From assembly GCA_003255065.1 (NCBI GenBank), contig QAOA01008053.1:634514-698513 (forward strand): DNA of 64,000 nucleotides, read 5' to 3'. Below are positions 48,765-60,789 of this stretch, one piece after another. The translations under genes were made by a program, and so were the position numbers. The DNA is from Cercis canadensis (lineage: Eukaryota > Streptophyta > Magnoliopsida > Fabales > Fabaceae). The first letter of the stretch is position 1; each line of letters starts with the position of its first letter. The notes under the pieces were generated by a model. That model saw only the letters and a program-made list of their open reading frames with translations, had not been told where the DNA came from and did not search any database.

Positions 48765-50007
48765 TGTTGGCCCCACGGTTCTCCTAACCCTAAGTTTTGA
48801 TGATAACACATAGCCTTGCTTATCACTAACCTTAACATATTTGTTCAAGTGTTTATCTTAAGTGAACATGTTAGGTGATAATCTTGGGTCTGAAGCACAC
48901 TAGTTTCCTAGTTCAAAGAACTAGCTTGAAGTTAAAGAGCTGGATCTTGGTGTTGTTTTTAAAGCCTCAAACTTTGTGGACTAACCAAGGCCGAAGCCCA
49001 ACTCGTCTAGACCAACTATTGGACCTTAGAGACGTTGGAAGGAAACCCACTTAAGGAATTTAAATCAGAAAAGAATCAATAACAAGAAAGGAAACAAGTG
49101 CTATATAAGGAAGTTATTTGAAAAGATGGGATTATCTCTCAATTAGAGATATGATCTCAAATCAAGTCATTAAGGACTTAAATCAGGCAAGTAGAAGCCC
49201 AGCCCATTGACAACAACCATCTTCAACCTTCTGCTATAAATTACAAAGACCGAGGATCTGGAAAAGAGATAAGAGAATCCATTGAATCAGTCAAAGAAAA
49301 AGCTCTCTATGCGAAGCTAGTTATCTATCTCGTATATCAACTCTGTACTACATCTGTGTAAAACCTTTGAGAGAGTTATGTATCATTGGGTGCCATATCC
49401 TTATGGGATTATTGTAACAGATTTCATTGGGAAATTTGGGGAGTGACTTTAGTCTTTGTTTGACAGAAGGAGAGAGTTTCTAGTGAGCTCTATACAGAAA
49501 CAAGGGAGAGAAGTTTTCTGGTTAAGCTTGTTGTAAAAACCATTGTTGTAAATGAAGCTTGGAGAAACTTGGACAAATAACCTTGATAGTTGAACCCCAG
49601 CCTTGGGAGAGTGGATGTATGCTCTATTATTGGCCGAACCACTATAAAAGTTTTGGGTTAAATCTCTCTACAATTCTCTCTTTTATTCAGTTGCTATATG
49701 TTTTTAAATTTGATGCATAACTAGTATGTTCTGATCTTGTTAAGCTTACTGTTTCTTGCTTTATAAATTGTTATATTCATATATGCAAGAATTTATTTTC
49801 TCTATCAAATGCCTATTTGGTTCATATTCTGAGTATTCATATTCTGATTGATCTCTATTAAGTTATTTCTAGGTTTTATAATAACCAGCTTTGAAACGAG
49901 TTTTGAATATAAACTCATTATTCCAGAAATTATTTTAATATGTAATTCCACATTATAATTGTTTTTATCTCCTATTTACCCCCTCTAGGAGCTTACCTAC
50001 ACTCTCA
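48765..50007 (+). repeat. 3' LTR of the Copia-like element
   Basis: It starts TGTTGGCCCC after the polypurine tract (48751-48764) and ends ACTCTCA. The last base is followed directly by an LRR-coding frame, so the element sits inside an NLR exon. The expected 5-bp duplicate AATCT is not present at the damaged left side. Confidence 0.9.
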
Positions 50008-51788
50008 AATCTTGTTAACTTGGCAAAGATATACCATAGCCAGCTTTCAGTCCCACTCTTTTGCAAACTAAAGTTGATCAAAGTCAGCAGCTGTGACAAA
50101 TTGAAGAATGTCTTCTCCTTTTCTATTGTGAAACGCCTTTCCCAGCTTTTAAGAGTTGAGGTTTCTAATTGCAATTCAGTACAAGCGGTTGCAATCCCAA
50201 GTGAAGAAAATCTTGATAATGATATTGATGAGCTGCTGAGGCTCCTCAAATTACTTAAAGTTTAAGGTCGGTTCCTAAGCTATTTGCAGCAAAGGGCAGC
50301 CCTAAGTCGAACCTAAGGATTGTTCTATTTGGTGAATCATATTGAGAAGCATATAAACAGGGGGGTTGTGTTTGTTTCTGTGATTAACAAAAATTAATTG
50401 AAAGTGGTAAAATTTGAGAGAAAGCAACCAATCCAAGTCTTAACTAATTTTGATTTTGATTCATTCTTGATTTCCAAGGATCCATTTAATTATTAATCAT
50501 GTTCTTGGCCTTTAAAACATATCAAGAAGTCTCTCAATGTTCTATGGATGTCTACTGGTTAAGCAACCAGAATTCGGTTCAACAAGGGACTAAATGAATT
50601 AAGCAAACATTCAAGTCCAGTTTAACCTAAGTCCTGAATCCAGCCAAGGTAATTAATCCGTCCAAGCTTAGAACCATTAATTAACCATACAATCCTCTTT
50701 TATCACATGCAAACAGAATATGAACACATGAATAATCCAATCCGAATTAAGCAATTCAAACAGAATATTTCAGAGGATTGAAAGAACTTGATTAACAACT
50801 AAAATGAAGAACAACAACACATAATCTCAAAATCAATAATCAGAATAGCAAAACCTGGATTGATATGATGATTTAGCCCTCCATGAACAAGAAGAGCTGA
50901 GTTCTTACAAAATATCTAAGAGAAAACTTATAGACTAAGGAAAGAGGAAAAGTTGTCTAAAAATATCTAATGACTTGATTCTAAATTTCGGCTGCCCCCT
51001 CTTGCTGATATAGACCTCCAAATTTACATGCACACCCAAATTGCCCTTAGGGCACACTTGTTCCCATGGGCCTTAGCTTCAATTGGGCTTTGGTTTGGGC
51101 CCATTTGGACTTGTCATGAGGAAGTTAGGCCCATTTAAGTGGCAAAAGGTGTCTGGAACCGTCAGCTAACTTGCACAGCAAATAAGACCATCTTCCACAT
51201 AAAATATGGTGAACCGGTCTTCATATCAATTGAAGCTCTGTCTGTTAGCTTTCCAATGGTACCAGTTTCAGGTCCATATGACATCCACAACTCAAGTTAT
51301 GACCCAAATACTGCATGTAGGTCAGGATCCTGCGACAGCATGTCTTCTCTGGCTTCCAGGCTGCATATGACCTTCTGAACGTCCGAATTAGCTTTGGAGC
51401 CCTGAAAGAAAGTTGTAGACAATTCTCTCAGCTTTCCAACAAGGTATGACTCGGAATTTTTAGACATCCAGAACTCAAGATATGCCTGAAACACAGAGAC
51501 AGCATATAATGCCCAGTATTGCTGGAAATTGCAATTAAGCATAAATGGATCCTAAGTCATGAAATGAGGTCTAAGTCTATGCAATTCAGCCCAAAAGAGG
51601 TTTAAAAGACTAAGTATGAGGAATAACTATTGTATAAAAAGTGTGTTCATCAGATATACAGTTAGATGTGCTTGAGTTTCCCTAGCTAAAATCCTTAACA
51701 ATGCAGAACTTGCCAGCGCTTAATGAAAAGATATCTTCCGTGGAAGAGCAAGACTTGGCAACTCATGCACCAAAGAATCTTCATACAG
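50008..51788 (+). pseudogene. NLR resistance gene, LRR exon split by a solo LTR
   Basis: The frame 50008-50225 encodes leucine-rich repeats (NLVNLAKIYHSQL, LKLIKVSSCDKLKNVFSFSI, LLRVEVSNCNSVQAV) of the large CC-NB-ARC-LRR type related to Arabidopsis At4g27190. The frame resumes at 51658 after the solo LTR: deleting the LTR and one target duplicate joins NLDND to IQLDVLEFP without a shift. A TAG (51683) then interrupts before LKSLTMQNLPALNEKIS, and a GTAAGT donor follows at 51789. The coiled-coil and NB-ARC parts are not in the window; upstream is the retrotransposon. These genes recognise pathogens in the cytoplasm; this one is dead. Confidence 0.85.
50226..51652 (-). mobile_element. Solo LTR with 5-bp target-site duplication
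   Basis: Ends are TGATGA and TCATCA (TG...CA), flanked by GATAT on both sides (50221-50225, 51653-51657). The 1427 bp have no coding capacity, so this is a solo LTR left after recombination. On the minus strand the sequence begins TGATGAACACACTTT. The orientation is a guess, since the ends are near-symmetrical. An identical right end is found at 45467-45552. Confidence 0.9.
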
Positions 51789-52172
51789 GTAAGTCCCTTT
51801 TCTGTGACAAGGTTCGTCATGATTTTTATATTATATAACTATACACACACCAATAGTTTAAGTGCAGTTTGTCTATCATTTGTATGTTTTAAATGCCATT
51901 TGACACAATGTTGCATTGGATTTAAACTTACAAAGTAATTCAGTTACACGTGATACTAAATTAGTAGACGTTTTATCTCAAGAAAACATATAGAAAGAGG
52001 TTTGCTTGAGTTAAATGGTTCCTGGAAAATAAATTTTTAATTAATATTTATAATTCATTGTTCTTCTTTAAATGCCCTTTGTTATAAAGAAATTCATCGA
52101 AAAATATAACGAAGCATCTTAGTAGCTAGATTAAGTTACACATGTCATGGAGGAGAGTTTCGTATTGGCTTC

Positions 52173-52820
52173 TTGAAAGAACTCTCTCTCTACAAAAAAA
52201 TTGTGGAATTTAATTTGTTTAAAGAGATATTTCCTACTATCAAGGAAAGAGAAATGCGAACAACTATGTGTCTCAAGACATTAGTTCTATGGCACATGCC
52301 CAAGTTGAAGCATATATGCAATGAAGGGTTTGCACTTGATCCAACTCTTGAGATTCTAGAAAACTTAAATGTAATCAAATGCTCCAGTTTGGTTAAAATA
52401 GTTCCCTCCTCTTTCTCTTTCAACCATTTGACTAATTTACAAGAGACTGTGAGAAGATGTTTAGTAACATGGTCTACAGCAAAAAAGCATGGTTCAACTC
52501 AAAGGATTAACTGTTGAAAATTGTAGAATGATAGAAGTAATAGTGGAAAGCAGTGGAGATGGAAAAGAAGACGAAATTGAATTCAAACAGTTGGAATTTG
52601 TGGAACTAAAAAGTTTACCAAATCTCACAAACTTCTGCTCTATAAATTGTGAGATCAAATTTCCCAACTTGGAGGAAGTAAGCATTAGAGGGTTTTCCAG
52701 GATGAAGACATTCTCAAAGGGAGTCTCCAGCACACCAAAGCTAGACAAGGTACAAGTAGAAGAAACTGAAGATGAATGGAATTGGGAGGGAAATCTAAAC
52801 ACCACAATAGAACGGTTGTA
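52173..52820 (+). pseudogene. NLR gene, next LRR exon with frameshift
   Basis: 52173-52450 reads LRR sequence (MCLKTLVLWHMPKLKHICNE, LEILENLNVIKCSSLVKIVP). A one-base frame change near 52485 moves the reading to 52489-52818 (LTVENCRMIEVIVESSGDG, LEFVELKSLPNLTNFCS, FPNLEEVSIRGFSRMKTFSK) and ends at TAG. Repeats of ~24-28 residues with conserved Leu, Cys and Asn positions are typical of this NLR subfamily. Confidence 0.82.
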
Positions 52821-53029
52821 GATGGACAAGGTAAAAAAATTAAAAATAAAAATCCTTGATTTTGCAATAACAATTTTCTACAGTCTTCTCTATATTCTTT
52901 GTTTTTCTGCCCCCTTTTTTCTTAAGATGGTTAACCATGTCTGAAGTGTAACCAGTTTGAATACTGCATTATACAGGTTCTTTTTCTCAGTTCAGAGCAT
53001 TTGATTTTAACTGATTTTCCGGAACACAG

Positions 53030-53843
53030 AGATATGGCAAAAATCAGTTGAAAATAGATCATTCCGCAATTTGAAATCTTTAATGGTGGACAACTGTGAG
53101 TTTCTGTCAACTGTGATCTCTTCTAATTTGCTGATATTTTTAAGTAATTTGGAAGAATTACAAGTGCAAAACAGTAATTCAGTGGAAGTAGTATATGATT
53201 TGGAAGAAATGACTACAGAAACCTCAAGGTTGAGAAAATTGACTTTATCTCAACTTCCAAAACTGAAGCATTTATGGAATGGGAATCCTCAAGGGATTGT
53301 CAAGCTAGTATGAAAATCTTGAAGCAGTAAGCATCATTGATTGTCACAGGTTGAAAAATATTTTCCTAGCTTATGTGGGCAAAATGTCTATTGAAAGTCA
53401 AACTACACATAGTAGAATCTTGCATTAATGTAGAGGAAATTGTGGCAGAGGAGGAAAGAGCGGAGAGAACTACCAGGTTCGCATTCCCTCAAATGAAAAC
53501 CATGAGACTCTTAAGTTTACAGGGGCTTAAGAGTTTCTACCATGTGATGCATACTGTAAAATGTCCATTGTTGACTGAATTATACATAATATATTGTGAT
53601 AAATTGGTGCAATTTGGAAGGGAGATTTCAAATCTGCCAGAAACTTATCTTTCTTGCCAAGATGAGCATTTTTTTTTTTACAACAACCACTCTTCTCTAT
53701 CAAACAAGTATGAACAAAATAATGAATTGTTGCGGTTAAAAGTACATCTAGTATGTTTTATGACTGAGTATATGAAGGGAAGACCCAGTGCTAGCTTGTA
53801 CAATTTCCTGCAGTGTTACCAATTTAGTTTTTACTTATTTTAA
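53030..53843 (+). pseudogene. NLR gene, C-terminal LRR exon, frameshifted
   Basis: A CACAG acceptor opens an exon reading IWQKSVENRSFRNLKSLMVD, then LEELQVQNSNSVEVVYDLE and LTLSQLPKLKHLWNGNPQG. The frame is lost at about 53311, continues in another frame (NLEAVSIIDCHRLKNIFLAY), shifts again near 53395 (VESCINVEEIVAEEERAERT, MKTMRLLSLQGLKSFY) and ends TAA at 53841. With the TAG in the upstream exon, at least four disabling changes are visible. Confidence 0.82.
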
Positions 53844-53959
53844 AGCAAATAATATAATATGCTGATTTATTATCCTAACTGGAATTCATTTCTGTCAAAT
53901 ATTATTCTGATATGTAATATTATTATAGTAATATAAAATTCTAAACTTCCATGTATAAA

Positions 53960-54202
53960 AGTCAACTAGGCTGGAGATTAGTTGGTCTCAAGGCTCTCTT
54001 TGCAAGAAGAAAGTCTTGTGTTTGAGGTCTCTCATTGACAAAATAAGAATTTCAAAGTGTTCCCCACATAAAGTTACAGCTGTGGGTACTTCAGCAGCGA
54101 GATCCCTAGAACAAGGATGGCTTGCCGCAGATTTAGTAAGTTTAACTTCATCAAAAGGTTGAGATTAAGTTCAGGTTCCTAGGTTACCAAAAAAATAATG
54201 CT
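53960..54202 (+). mobile_element. tRNA-derived SINE
   Basis: A 243-bp insertion is flanked by a perfect 10-bp target-site duplication CATGTATAAA (53950-53959 and 54203-54212). It has an A-box-like TTAGTTGGTCTCAAGG near its start, a B-box-like GTTTGAGGTCTC (about 54021) and an A-rich 3' end after GGTTACC. The size and layout fit a plant SINE in the 3' flank of the NLR pseudogene. Confidence 0.85.
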
Positions 54203-54212
54203 CATGTATAAA

Positions 54213-55331
54213 TATTGAGATAGGATGTCATGTTGAAAATTTCCTTTTCTAACTCCTTTCATGAAAATTACTCCAATGATAAATTATCTAATAAAATGTA
54301 ATGTATGTGTGAAGGTGATCACAATTCCAGTAGATGAAATTAGGGAAGAGAAGTTGGAATCCAAGAAGCAACTTCAATGCTAACAGGAGAGGAAGAAGGT
54401 TGGCTATGAGATTGGACTACCATGATCAGTTTAACAGTATGCAGGTTCATAACTATATTGTCATGTTGTTGAAATTATCCTAATCAAATGCAATTTATTG
54501 TTGAAGACAGTGATTTAGTGCGTTCACAGCTTATAGGATTTGATGCAATTCAAAGGAATAAGAGGAAGTGAAACCAAATAAAAGATAAAAGAGAAAGAAA
54601 AAACTTTTTTTTTTTTACTAAAAAGAAAAAGAAAAAACTTTCCTACACTAAAAAATACAACTTTATGGGTTGAAGCCCAAATTCACTAATTTAGGTCTAA
54701 GCGGCATTGAAAAGGCCAATCCGTCAAGATTCGGCCTAGTTGGACTTTTTTTGGCCCAAAAGTTAGATCATGGTTCAGTTCCTAAATATTTTTAAAATTG
54801 CCAAAAGATACAAAACGTTTAGAAATTACAACAAAAAACCCCATTTTCCAAAAAAACCATAAAAACAATTTCCTTTCAATTTTATTTCTTTTCCTCACAC
54901 GTTTTTTCATCAACTTCAGACATCTAGCATTGACATCCAAAAAATGGCCTCTCTAAGAATTACTTCAATTTTGATGCTAAGATTTTTATTTTAGGATAAA
55001 TTGGGCTCCAAGGGGTTAGCATGAATGAAGTACAAAGTAGGTAAGTTTCACTTTCTTTGTTTATTTTCTTATTTGTTTACTTTCTTATAACTTTTTTAAT
55101 TTCAAATTAGTCCAAACAAGTGATGAGTAAAACAAGGCTAATAGCCGGCATGGTCGTGAAAAATAGTAAGAAATTAAGTGAATAGAAATCATCGTACACA
55201 ACTAGGTAGAGATAGGACAATCGCGTCTCTTCTGTTCTCCAATTATATTAGCTGGTCCATGAATTCACATTAGGGTGTAATTTCTGTTGCAATTTTTGTA
55301 GTTCTAATCTGTAGATATATATTAGGGACTA
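54213..55331. other. Intergenic region between NLR pseudogene and F-box gene
   Basis: No gene recognised. It should include the promoter and any non-coding leader exon of the F-box gene. The plus frame is open from about 55332 to the first ATG at 55413, just after a possible acceptor TCTCTTCAG (55400). Confidence 0.5.
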
Positions 55332-55412
55332 GTGGAAGCATTAGGAAGAAGACCAAAGAGTTGTGCTTTTCAATTTAAACTTGGATTCATCTCTCTTCAG
55401 GCTCCTTTGACC

Positions 55413-58400
55413 ATGTCATGGAAGAAGTCAACTCCTGATCATATGGATAATCAAAAGGGAAGTAATATTTCCCTTCTGGATTTGCCTGAATCGACCTTGG
55501 ATTCCATTCTCAATCACCTTTCACCAATCGATCTCTGCAGAATGTCTCAAGTGTGCACTTCATTAAGGGATAGATGTAGAAGTAATCATTTATGGGCCAG
55601 ACTCATAAAGCAAAAATGGGGAAAAGTGATTGGGGATGTTGCTTATAAGGAGTGGCAGTGGGATTTAACAATAGCAAAGGAAGAAAACTCCTTGAATCAA
55701 CACATCCAGAATGGATCACTGGGTTCAATTATGGGCGTTTGGCCTAATATATGTCTTGGGTCATTTCTAGAAGATTGTGGGCAGCTTAGTTGTTCAAGGA
55801 CAAACAATTTCATGATGGCTATGTATATCTCTCTAGAGAGTGGCAAGTTCTGGTTCCCAGCACAGATCTACAGGGTAATGGCTTTGCTGGTGCAAGTTGA
55901 TGATGAGCAGTTCTCCAAGACCTGCAAGAAGGTACTGTCAGTGGCCAGAGATGGTTATCTGGTGTCACCTCTTTTTTACTTTCTTTATGGCTGGTCTCTA
56001 ACTTGAGCATTGGAGGTAAAACCAGACCACCTACTCCGGCCACCACTGACAGTTGCTTTTTGCAGATTTTGGAGAGTAGGTCATCATTATAAGTCATTTA
56101 ATTTTTTTTTTCTTTAAGAGGTTTCTTCAATACTATGATGTGGAGTTCTATATATTTCTTCTCCTTTTGCAGGGGTTTATGCTTTGCAATGCTTTACTAA
56201 GTTATGACTCCAAAATTGATAACTTTCAAGCAAGGTAGGGAAAGAACTACCTTCTCCAAAAATAGATAGTGGACTTATGTATCTGCAGCTAACTCATCTT
56301 TTGTTATGAATGAGAAGAAACTGCAAATAGTAATTCAAATGCAATTTTTTAAATAACCCACCTATCATCTTCAAAGTTTTAAACTTCTTTTGACCCTTGT
56401 TATGTGTTTTGAAATTTGAAGTTATCACATTCCTAAAAAAAATTGTTCTGTATAACCATTTTGTTTTCCAAGTACAACTAAGGCTAGCCATCCTACTTCA
56501 AGGTGTCGTTGTCGAAATATCTATAACTATAACTTTGTGTGGAGGAATGCTTTGAGAATCTCTGATTATGTCAAAGCAAGGCCTCAAGCACAAAATCCTC
56601 TCCTTGCAGACAGAGTTTTGTAGCTTGTTTTTTCTAGTACTTTGTCAAGCAGCTTTTAATTTGATGATGACATTATGAACTTTATTAGTTTCTTTAGCTC
56701 ATTTGAACATGTTACTTCCTTCTTGGTATTCAATGGACAAATTCTTTCAGGCAACAATATGGTGGATGGCGGGTTGTGGGGAAAAACATCCCTTGGGATA
56801 TGGTGAGAGCACCCCCAGTTGAAACTCCTTCTTATGTTCTTCATGTCTCTGATTGTTTAGATGACTTAAAACCGGGGGATCATATTGAGATCCAATGGAG
56901 AGCAACTAGAGAAAAGCCTTATGGTACGATTCTGAACTCTCAAACTCTTCTTTGACCAAAAAAAATTATCCCCTGCCTCTTCCCGTATCAAAATTGAAGA
57001 ATCAATTGTCTAGTAAAATGAGTGAATATAGGTTTATCACAAGATATCCGATTACCTTCACGTTATAACATGTAATGAATGTAGTACAGATTGGTGGTAT
57101 GCTGTTATTGGTCACTTGGACTCATGTGATGAGAGTGAGAATCATTGCCGGTGCCATTTTAGTGGTAAGAGATCTTTACTTGTCACTTGGGTTGTCTCCT
57201 ATTTGTTTCTATAGTTTTTCTTGTGGGAATTCTGAGTATTTTCATTCTGAGTAGAGGATAAATCTAGTCAAATTCACATGTTTGACACTACAAGAAAATA
57301 GTGAAATAGTGAAATTCTTACGGTTTCTTTCATGGTTTAGACTTTCGGCTCATTTCTCTTGGAAAAATGGATTGTAAGAAAAACCGAGAGAATCCATGAG
57401 AAACACTTTCCCTTTTTTGATTATTTTTAAAGGATAAGATAATTTGCTACTCTTGAATAAATGAAAGTTGCCTGCTACGATTAATATGTTCTTTTTGCTC
57501 AGTTAATATAGGTAAATTTTCCTTAAAAAATCTTAGTGGTGGAACAGTTAATGATAACCTTGTGGATACATTCACAGTATTTGCTTTACTATTGTTGTTG
57601 TTTTTGTTGACTAGTTTATAACTTGGGTTGTGGAACCAAGTCCCACATTGGTTGAAACAATGAAGGTTTAAGACTTTATAAAATGCAAAACAAGACTAAG
57701 AGTAACTTTAGTTATATGAGCCACACAAGAGCATGAAGCTAGCCCAATTGCATAGAAAATCAAAGCTGCTTTAATGTCTTTGATTAGCACTTGAGCCTTG
57801 ATTTGACAAATATTTTAGAGTCCGATTTTAGTAACCAAACCGGTCTGGCTCAGGTCAGTTTGACCTAGTTCGGAAGGTAGTTATTTAATTTATAAGATTT
57901 CATTAAAACAAACATTTGTGACTATTTGGTTAATATCTAGTTTCAAAAGACAGTTGTGTTTATTTCCAAACAAACAATTGTGTCTATTAATAATTGACCA
58001 ATTATATTTGTTCATTAGTGCTTTTTGAAGTCTATAAAAAGGAAGCTCCAAATGCATTATGATNTGAAGCTAGCCCAATTGCATAGCAAATCAAAGATGC
58101 TTTAATGTCTTTGATTAGCACTTGAGCCTTGATTTGACAAATATTTTAGAGTCCGATTTTAGTAACCAAACCGGTCTGGCTCAAGTCAGTTTGACCTAGT
58201 TCGGAAGGTAGTTATTTAATTTATAAGATTTCATTAAAACAAACATTTGTGACTATTTGGTTAATATCTAGTTTCAAAAGACAGTTGTGTTTATTTCCAA
58301 ACAAACAATTGTGTCTATTAAAAATTGCCCAATTATATTTGTTCATTAGTGCTTTTTGAAGTCTATAAAAAGGAAGCTCCAAATGCATTATGATTTACAA

Positions 58401-59118
58401 TTTTCATTGAGAGTTTTTGAGAGTTTTGTTGTATTATGGGGTAATTTACTTTTATAGAAAAATAATATTAGATAATGTAATTATTTATGCCTTAAAGCTA
58501 ACTATTTTATTGTTTCCCTGATATTATTTCTAATAGTTTCACATATAAGCATATAATTTTTAAGTTCTCTCCCAAATAATTAGCTGTGCCTCTAAAACTA
58601 TTTCACCTGTTTAGATGAATACATCACATGCATTTATTTTTCCTTTTATAGAGATGTTTGTTGTGGAGTTCAAGCAATACTCTCATGGATCACCCATGAG
58701 ACGTATAGTGCTGAGTAGAAAGAACTATGGAGAACATGGTGATAGATCAGGTGGCTTCTATGGGGGAACTAGAAAACTTCATAGTGAGGAGGAGATTGAA
58801 AGGTGGAAGAAGCTATCGCCACCTGAAAATCAGGTACAGTATGACTCACAAAATTGCATATTCATGGTTTAACATCCTTTTATTATATCAGGTTTAAAAG
58901 GTAATGAAAAAACTTGTTTTGTTGACACAGAAATTAGAAAAAAATATTATTTTATTTATTTTCATTTCTGATATGAATTTAAACGATGACATATTAAAAA
59001 TTAAATAGAGATTTACTTTATGCTAGGAGTGTAAATATTTATACACTTTTTTTAACAGCCAATGGCATATGGATTATGCTATGCGCCTCCGGTGGCAGCA
59101 CGGATCCAAATATTGTAA
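55413..59118 (+). CDS. F-box protein of the At2g32560/At2g26850 type, six exons
   Basis: Likely substrate adaptor of an SCF E3 ubiquitin ligase; the target is unknown. Exons, all with GT-AG borders and matching phases: 55413-55874, 56173-56234, 56751-56923, 57090-57164, 58652-58833, 59059-59118, giving 337 residues. An F-box (LLDLPESTLDSILNHLSP through LWARLIKQKWG) occupies residues ~20-70 and binds SKP1. The family-specific C-terminal part follows: SGKFWFPAQIYR, FMLCNALLSYDSK, SYVLHVSDCLDDLKPGDHIE, WWYAVIGHLDSC, FVVEFKQYSHGSPMRR and GGFYGGTRKLHSEEEIERW. The exon 1-2 join lacks a few residues usual in relatives (an NRE-containing loop), so that border is the least certain. The start is the first in-frame ATG; no ATG exists in the 81 bases of open frame before it. 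No disabling change seen. Confidence 0.85.
55899..56089 (+). repeat. ~75-bp imperfect foldback in intron 1 of the F-box gene
   Basis: The arms 55899-55971 and 56013-56089 are inverted repeats (shared words TCTCCAA, CTGCAA, ACTGTCAGTGG, TCTGGT) separated by ~41 bases. The arms match at roughly four of five positions. In the sense strand of the host transcript this folds into a long hairpin; it could be a young miRNA-like precursor or a small foldback element. Confidence 0.75.
57734..58394. repeat. Near-identical tandem copies in intron 4, joined by N
   Basis: 57734-58063 and 58065-58394 differ at few positions. The repeated unit holds AAGTCTATAAAAAGGAAGC, a TATA-box-like signal, and upstream (57635) AAGTCCCACATTGG, a word often found in plant LTRs. 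It may be an LTR remnant whose two haplotypes were joined. Confidence 0.75.
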
Positions 59119-60789
59119 AATTTGAAGTGAATCTCAGGTAAATTTTCTTAGAGTAAATTAATACACCAACCTCCTCGGTAGTTATCTGATTTTCACCTAC
59201 CTTCTCCACAACCTACACATAAACTCAATTATCTCACATATGTTAGGAATATTCCTTGAATATGTCATTTTTTGTATTCTTTATATTATTTGAAGTGAAT
59301 CTTAAGTAAATTATCTTACCATGTATAAGTTTCTCATAAATTATTCAATTTATCCTCATTCATTGTTTTCCGCCAGAACAATATAACATGATTTAAAGTT
59401 TTGATTGCTGCTGATTCATTTATTCTATCTTGTTATAAATCTTTCTTTACAATTTCCATTGCCAATAAGATAGATTACTTTTGCTTGAATAACATTTGAT
59501 CCTGAAGCCATCATTTGGTTGAATTTTGGACGCTCACATTGGGATTTCTTCTTATTCAGAGAACTGCTAGGGATCTTATCCGTTGAAAACTGATTCACAT
59601 TCACCATTTTTAAGTTCTTCTTATGCAGGGTACAAGTCTCCTTTTGGTATACCTGGAACTCTAGCTATTACAGGGATGGAAGTTTTATTTTAAATATTCT
59701 CACACCGCAAGCTGCTTCTGCTAACTTTATCGTCTGTTAGAGAAATTTGTTGTTTTGGATTGAGTACAAAGAACACTACCTAGTGGTTGTTATGTAATAT
59801 AAGCTCGCCAACAAAAGATACAATAATTAATCTGTTTGTTTTGTTAATTAAATGTTGCTTATTTGCTATCTTTGTGAACTATTTGTGGAGACAGACAGAA
59901 CCTCTACCAGTCTTTTTTTTTGTTTTGTTTTATTTGTTTGTTTGTTTGTTTGTTTGTTTGTTTTTTTTTTTTTTTTTATTTTGGCTATGATTTTGGATTC
60001 TAACACGGAAACAACAAATCTTAAAGACAACCTCAGTATCACTTGACCATATAACGTTTGGTTTACCTCTTACTATCATGGGACTAAAGATATTACTTTT
60101 AGTATTTCTTAAAACTTGGATATGATATATTTATATTTTGGAAAAGGTGAAAGAGCTCAAATACTTATGTTTAATTATATGGTGCATTCGAACCCAATAT
60201 ATATGGATTCTATAATCTATATATGCTCCCATCTTAAACAGCAATCCCAGAAAGCTTTTAAATCTTAAATATTTAAAGTTCTTTTGATTTGGAAATGAGA
60301 AACGAGAGAGAAATAGGGTTGGAGATGGAAAAGTTTAGAATGTCTTGTTGTAGTTTGATTTTATGCAATCACAATCAGTATTATGAAGAATTTTTTTTTG
60401 TTTGTTTTTGCTACTGATATTAAGTATTGTGAAGATTAAATCCTTTGAAAGACTCTCAAATATAAAATATTAATTCTTTTTTTCTTTTTTGCGTCCAATT
60501 ACCAAATATTCTATTTTACAGAAGATGGTGAAATCATGGGAATAAACATTTTACACTAGTAACGACTCAAAAATAAGGACACAACTAATAAATTTCCAAA
60601 ATAACAAAATCTTGATACTATCAATATGATTTGTTTTACGTCTTACTATTACATAGTTTCAAGATTGTAAATTAGAGTTGCCACTTGTAAGTTAAGAAGA
60701 GAGAATTAATAGGGAATGAATTTGAGTGAATTATTGTTAGGTCATTCGTATTAAAGATGATTACAAGTGGGTTATTTAGGCTACTTGTT
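59119..60789. other. 3' flank of the F-box gene and intergenic sequence
   Basis: Nothing coding is supported. A (TTTG)n microsatellite followed by poly-T lies at about 59932-59977. Frames through it give cysteine/phenylalanine-rich artefacts. Confidence 0.5.

Larger units (their letters stand above)
42074..50007 (+). mobile_element. Non-autonomous chimeric Copia-like LTR retrotransposon
   Basis: Two LTRs of ~1.2 kb (42074-43262 and 48765-50007) bound a gag-protease region and a second ORF region. A primer-binding site TGGTATCAGA (initiator Met tRNA) follows the 5' LTR at 43265, and a polypurine tract AAAAAAAGGGAGAT precedes the 3' LTR. Integrase core, reverse transcriptase and RNase H are missing: homology to Copia pol stops at about 46125, just at the start of the integrase core. 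The 5' LTR lacks its first ~24 bases and abuts a hAT fragment, so the left side has been rearranged and no target-site duplication can be seen. The 3' LTR ends in an LRR exon. Confidence 0.85.

Noticed and set aside
59787..60046. Cys/Phe-rich ORFs
   Set aside because: Produced by a (TTTG)n microsatellite plus poly-T.
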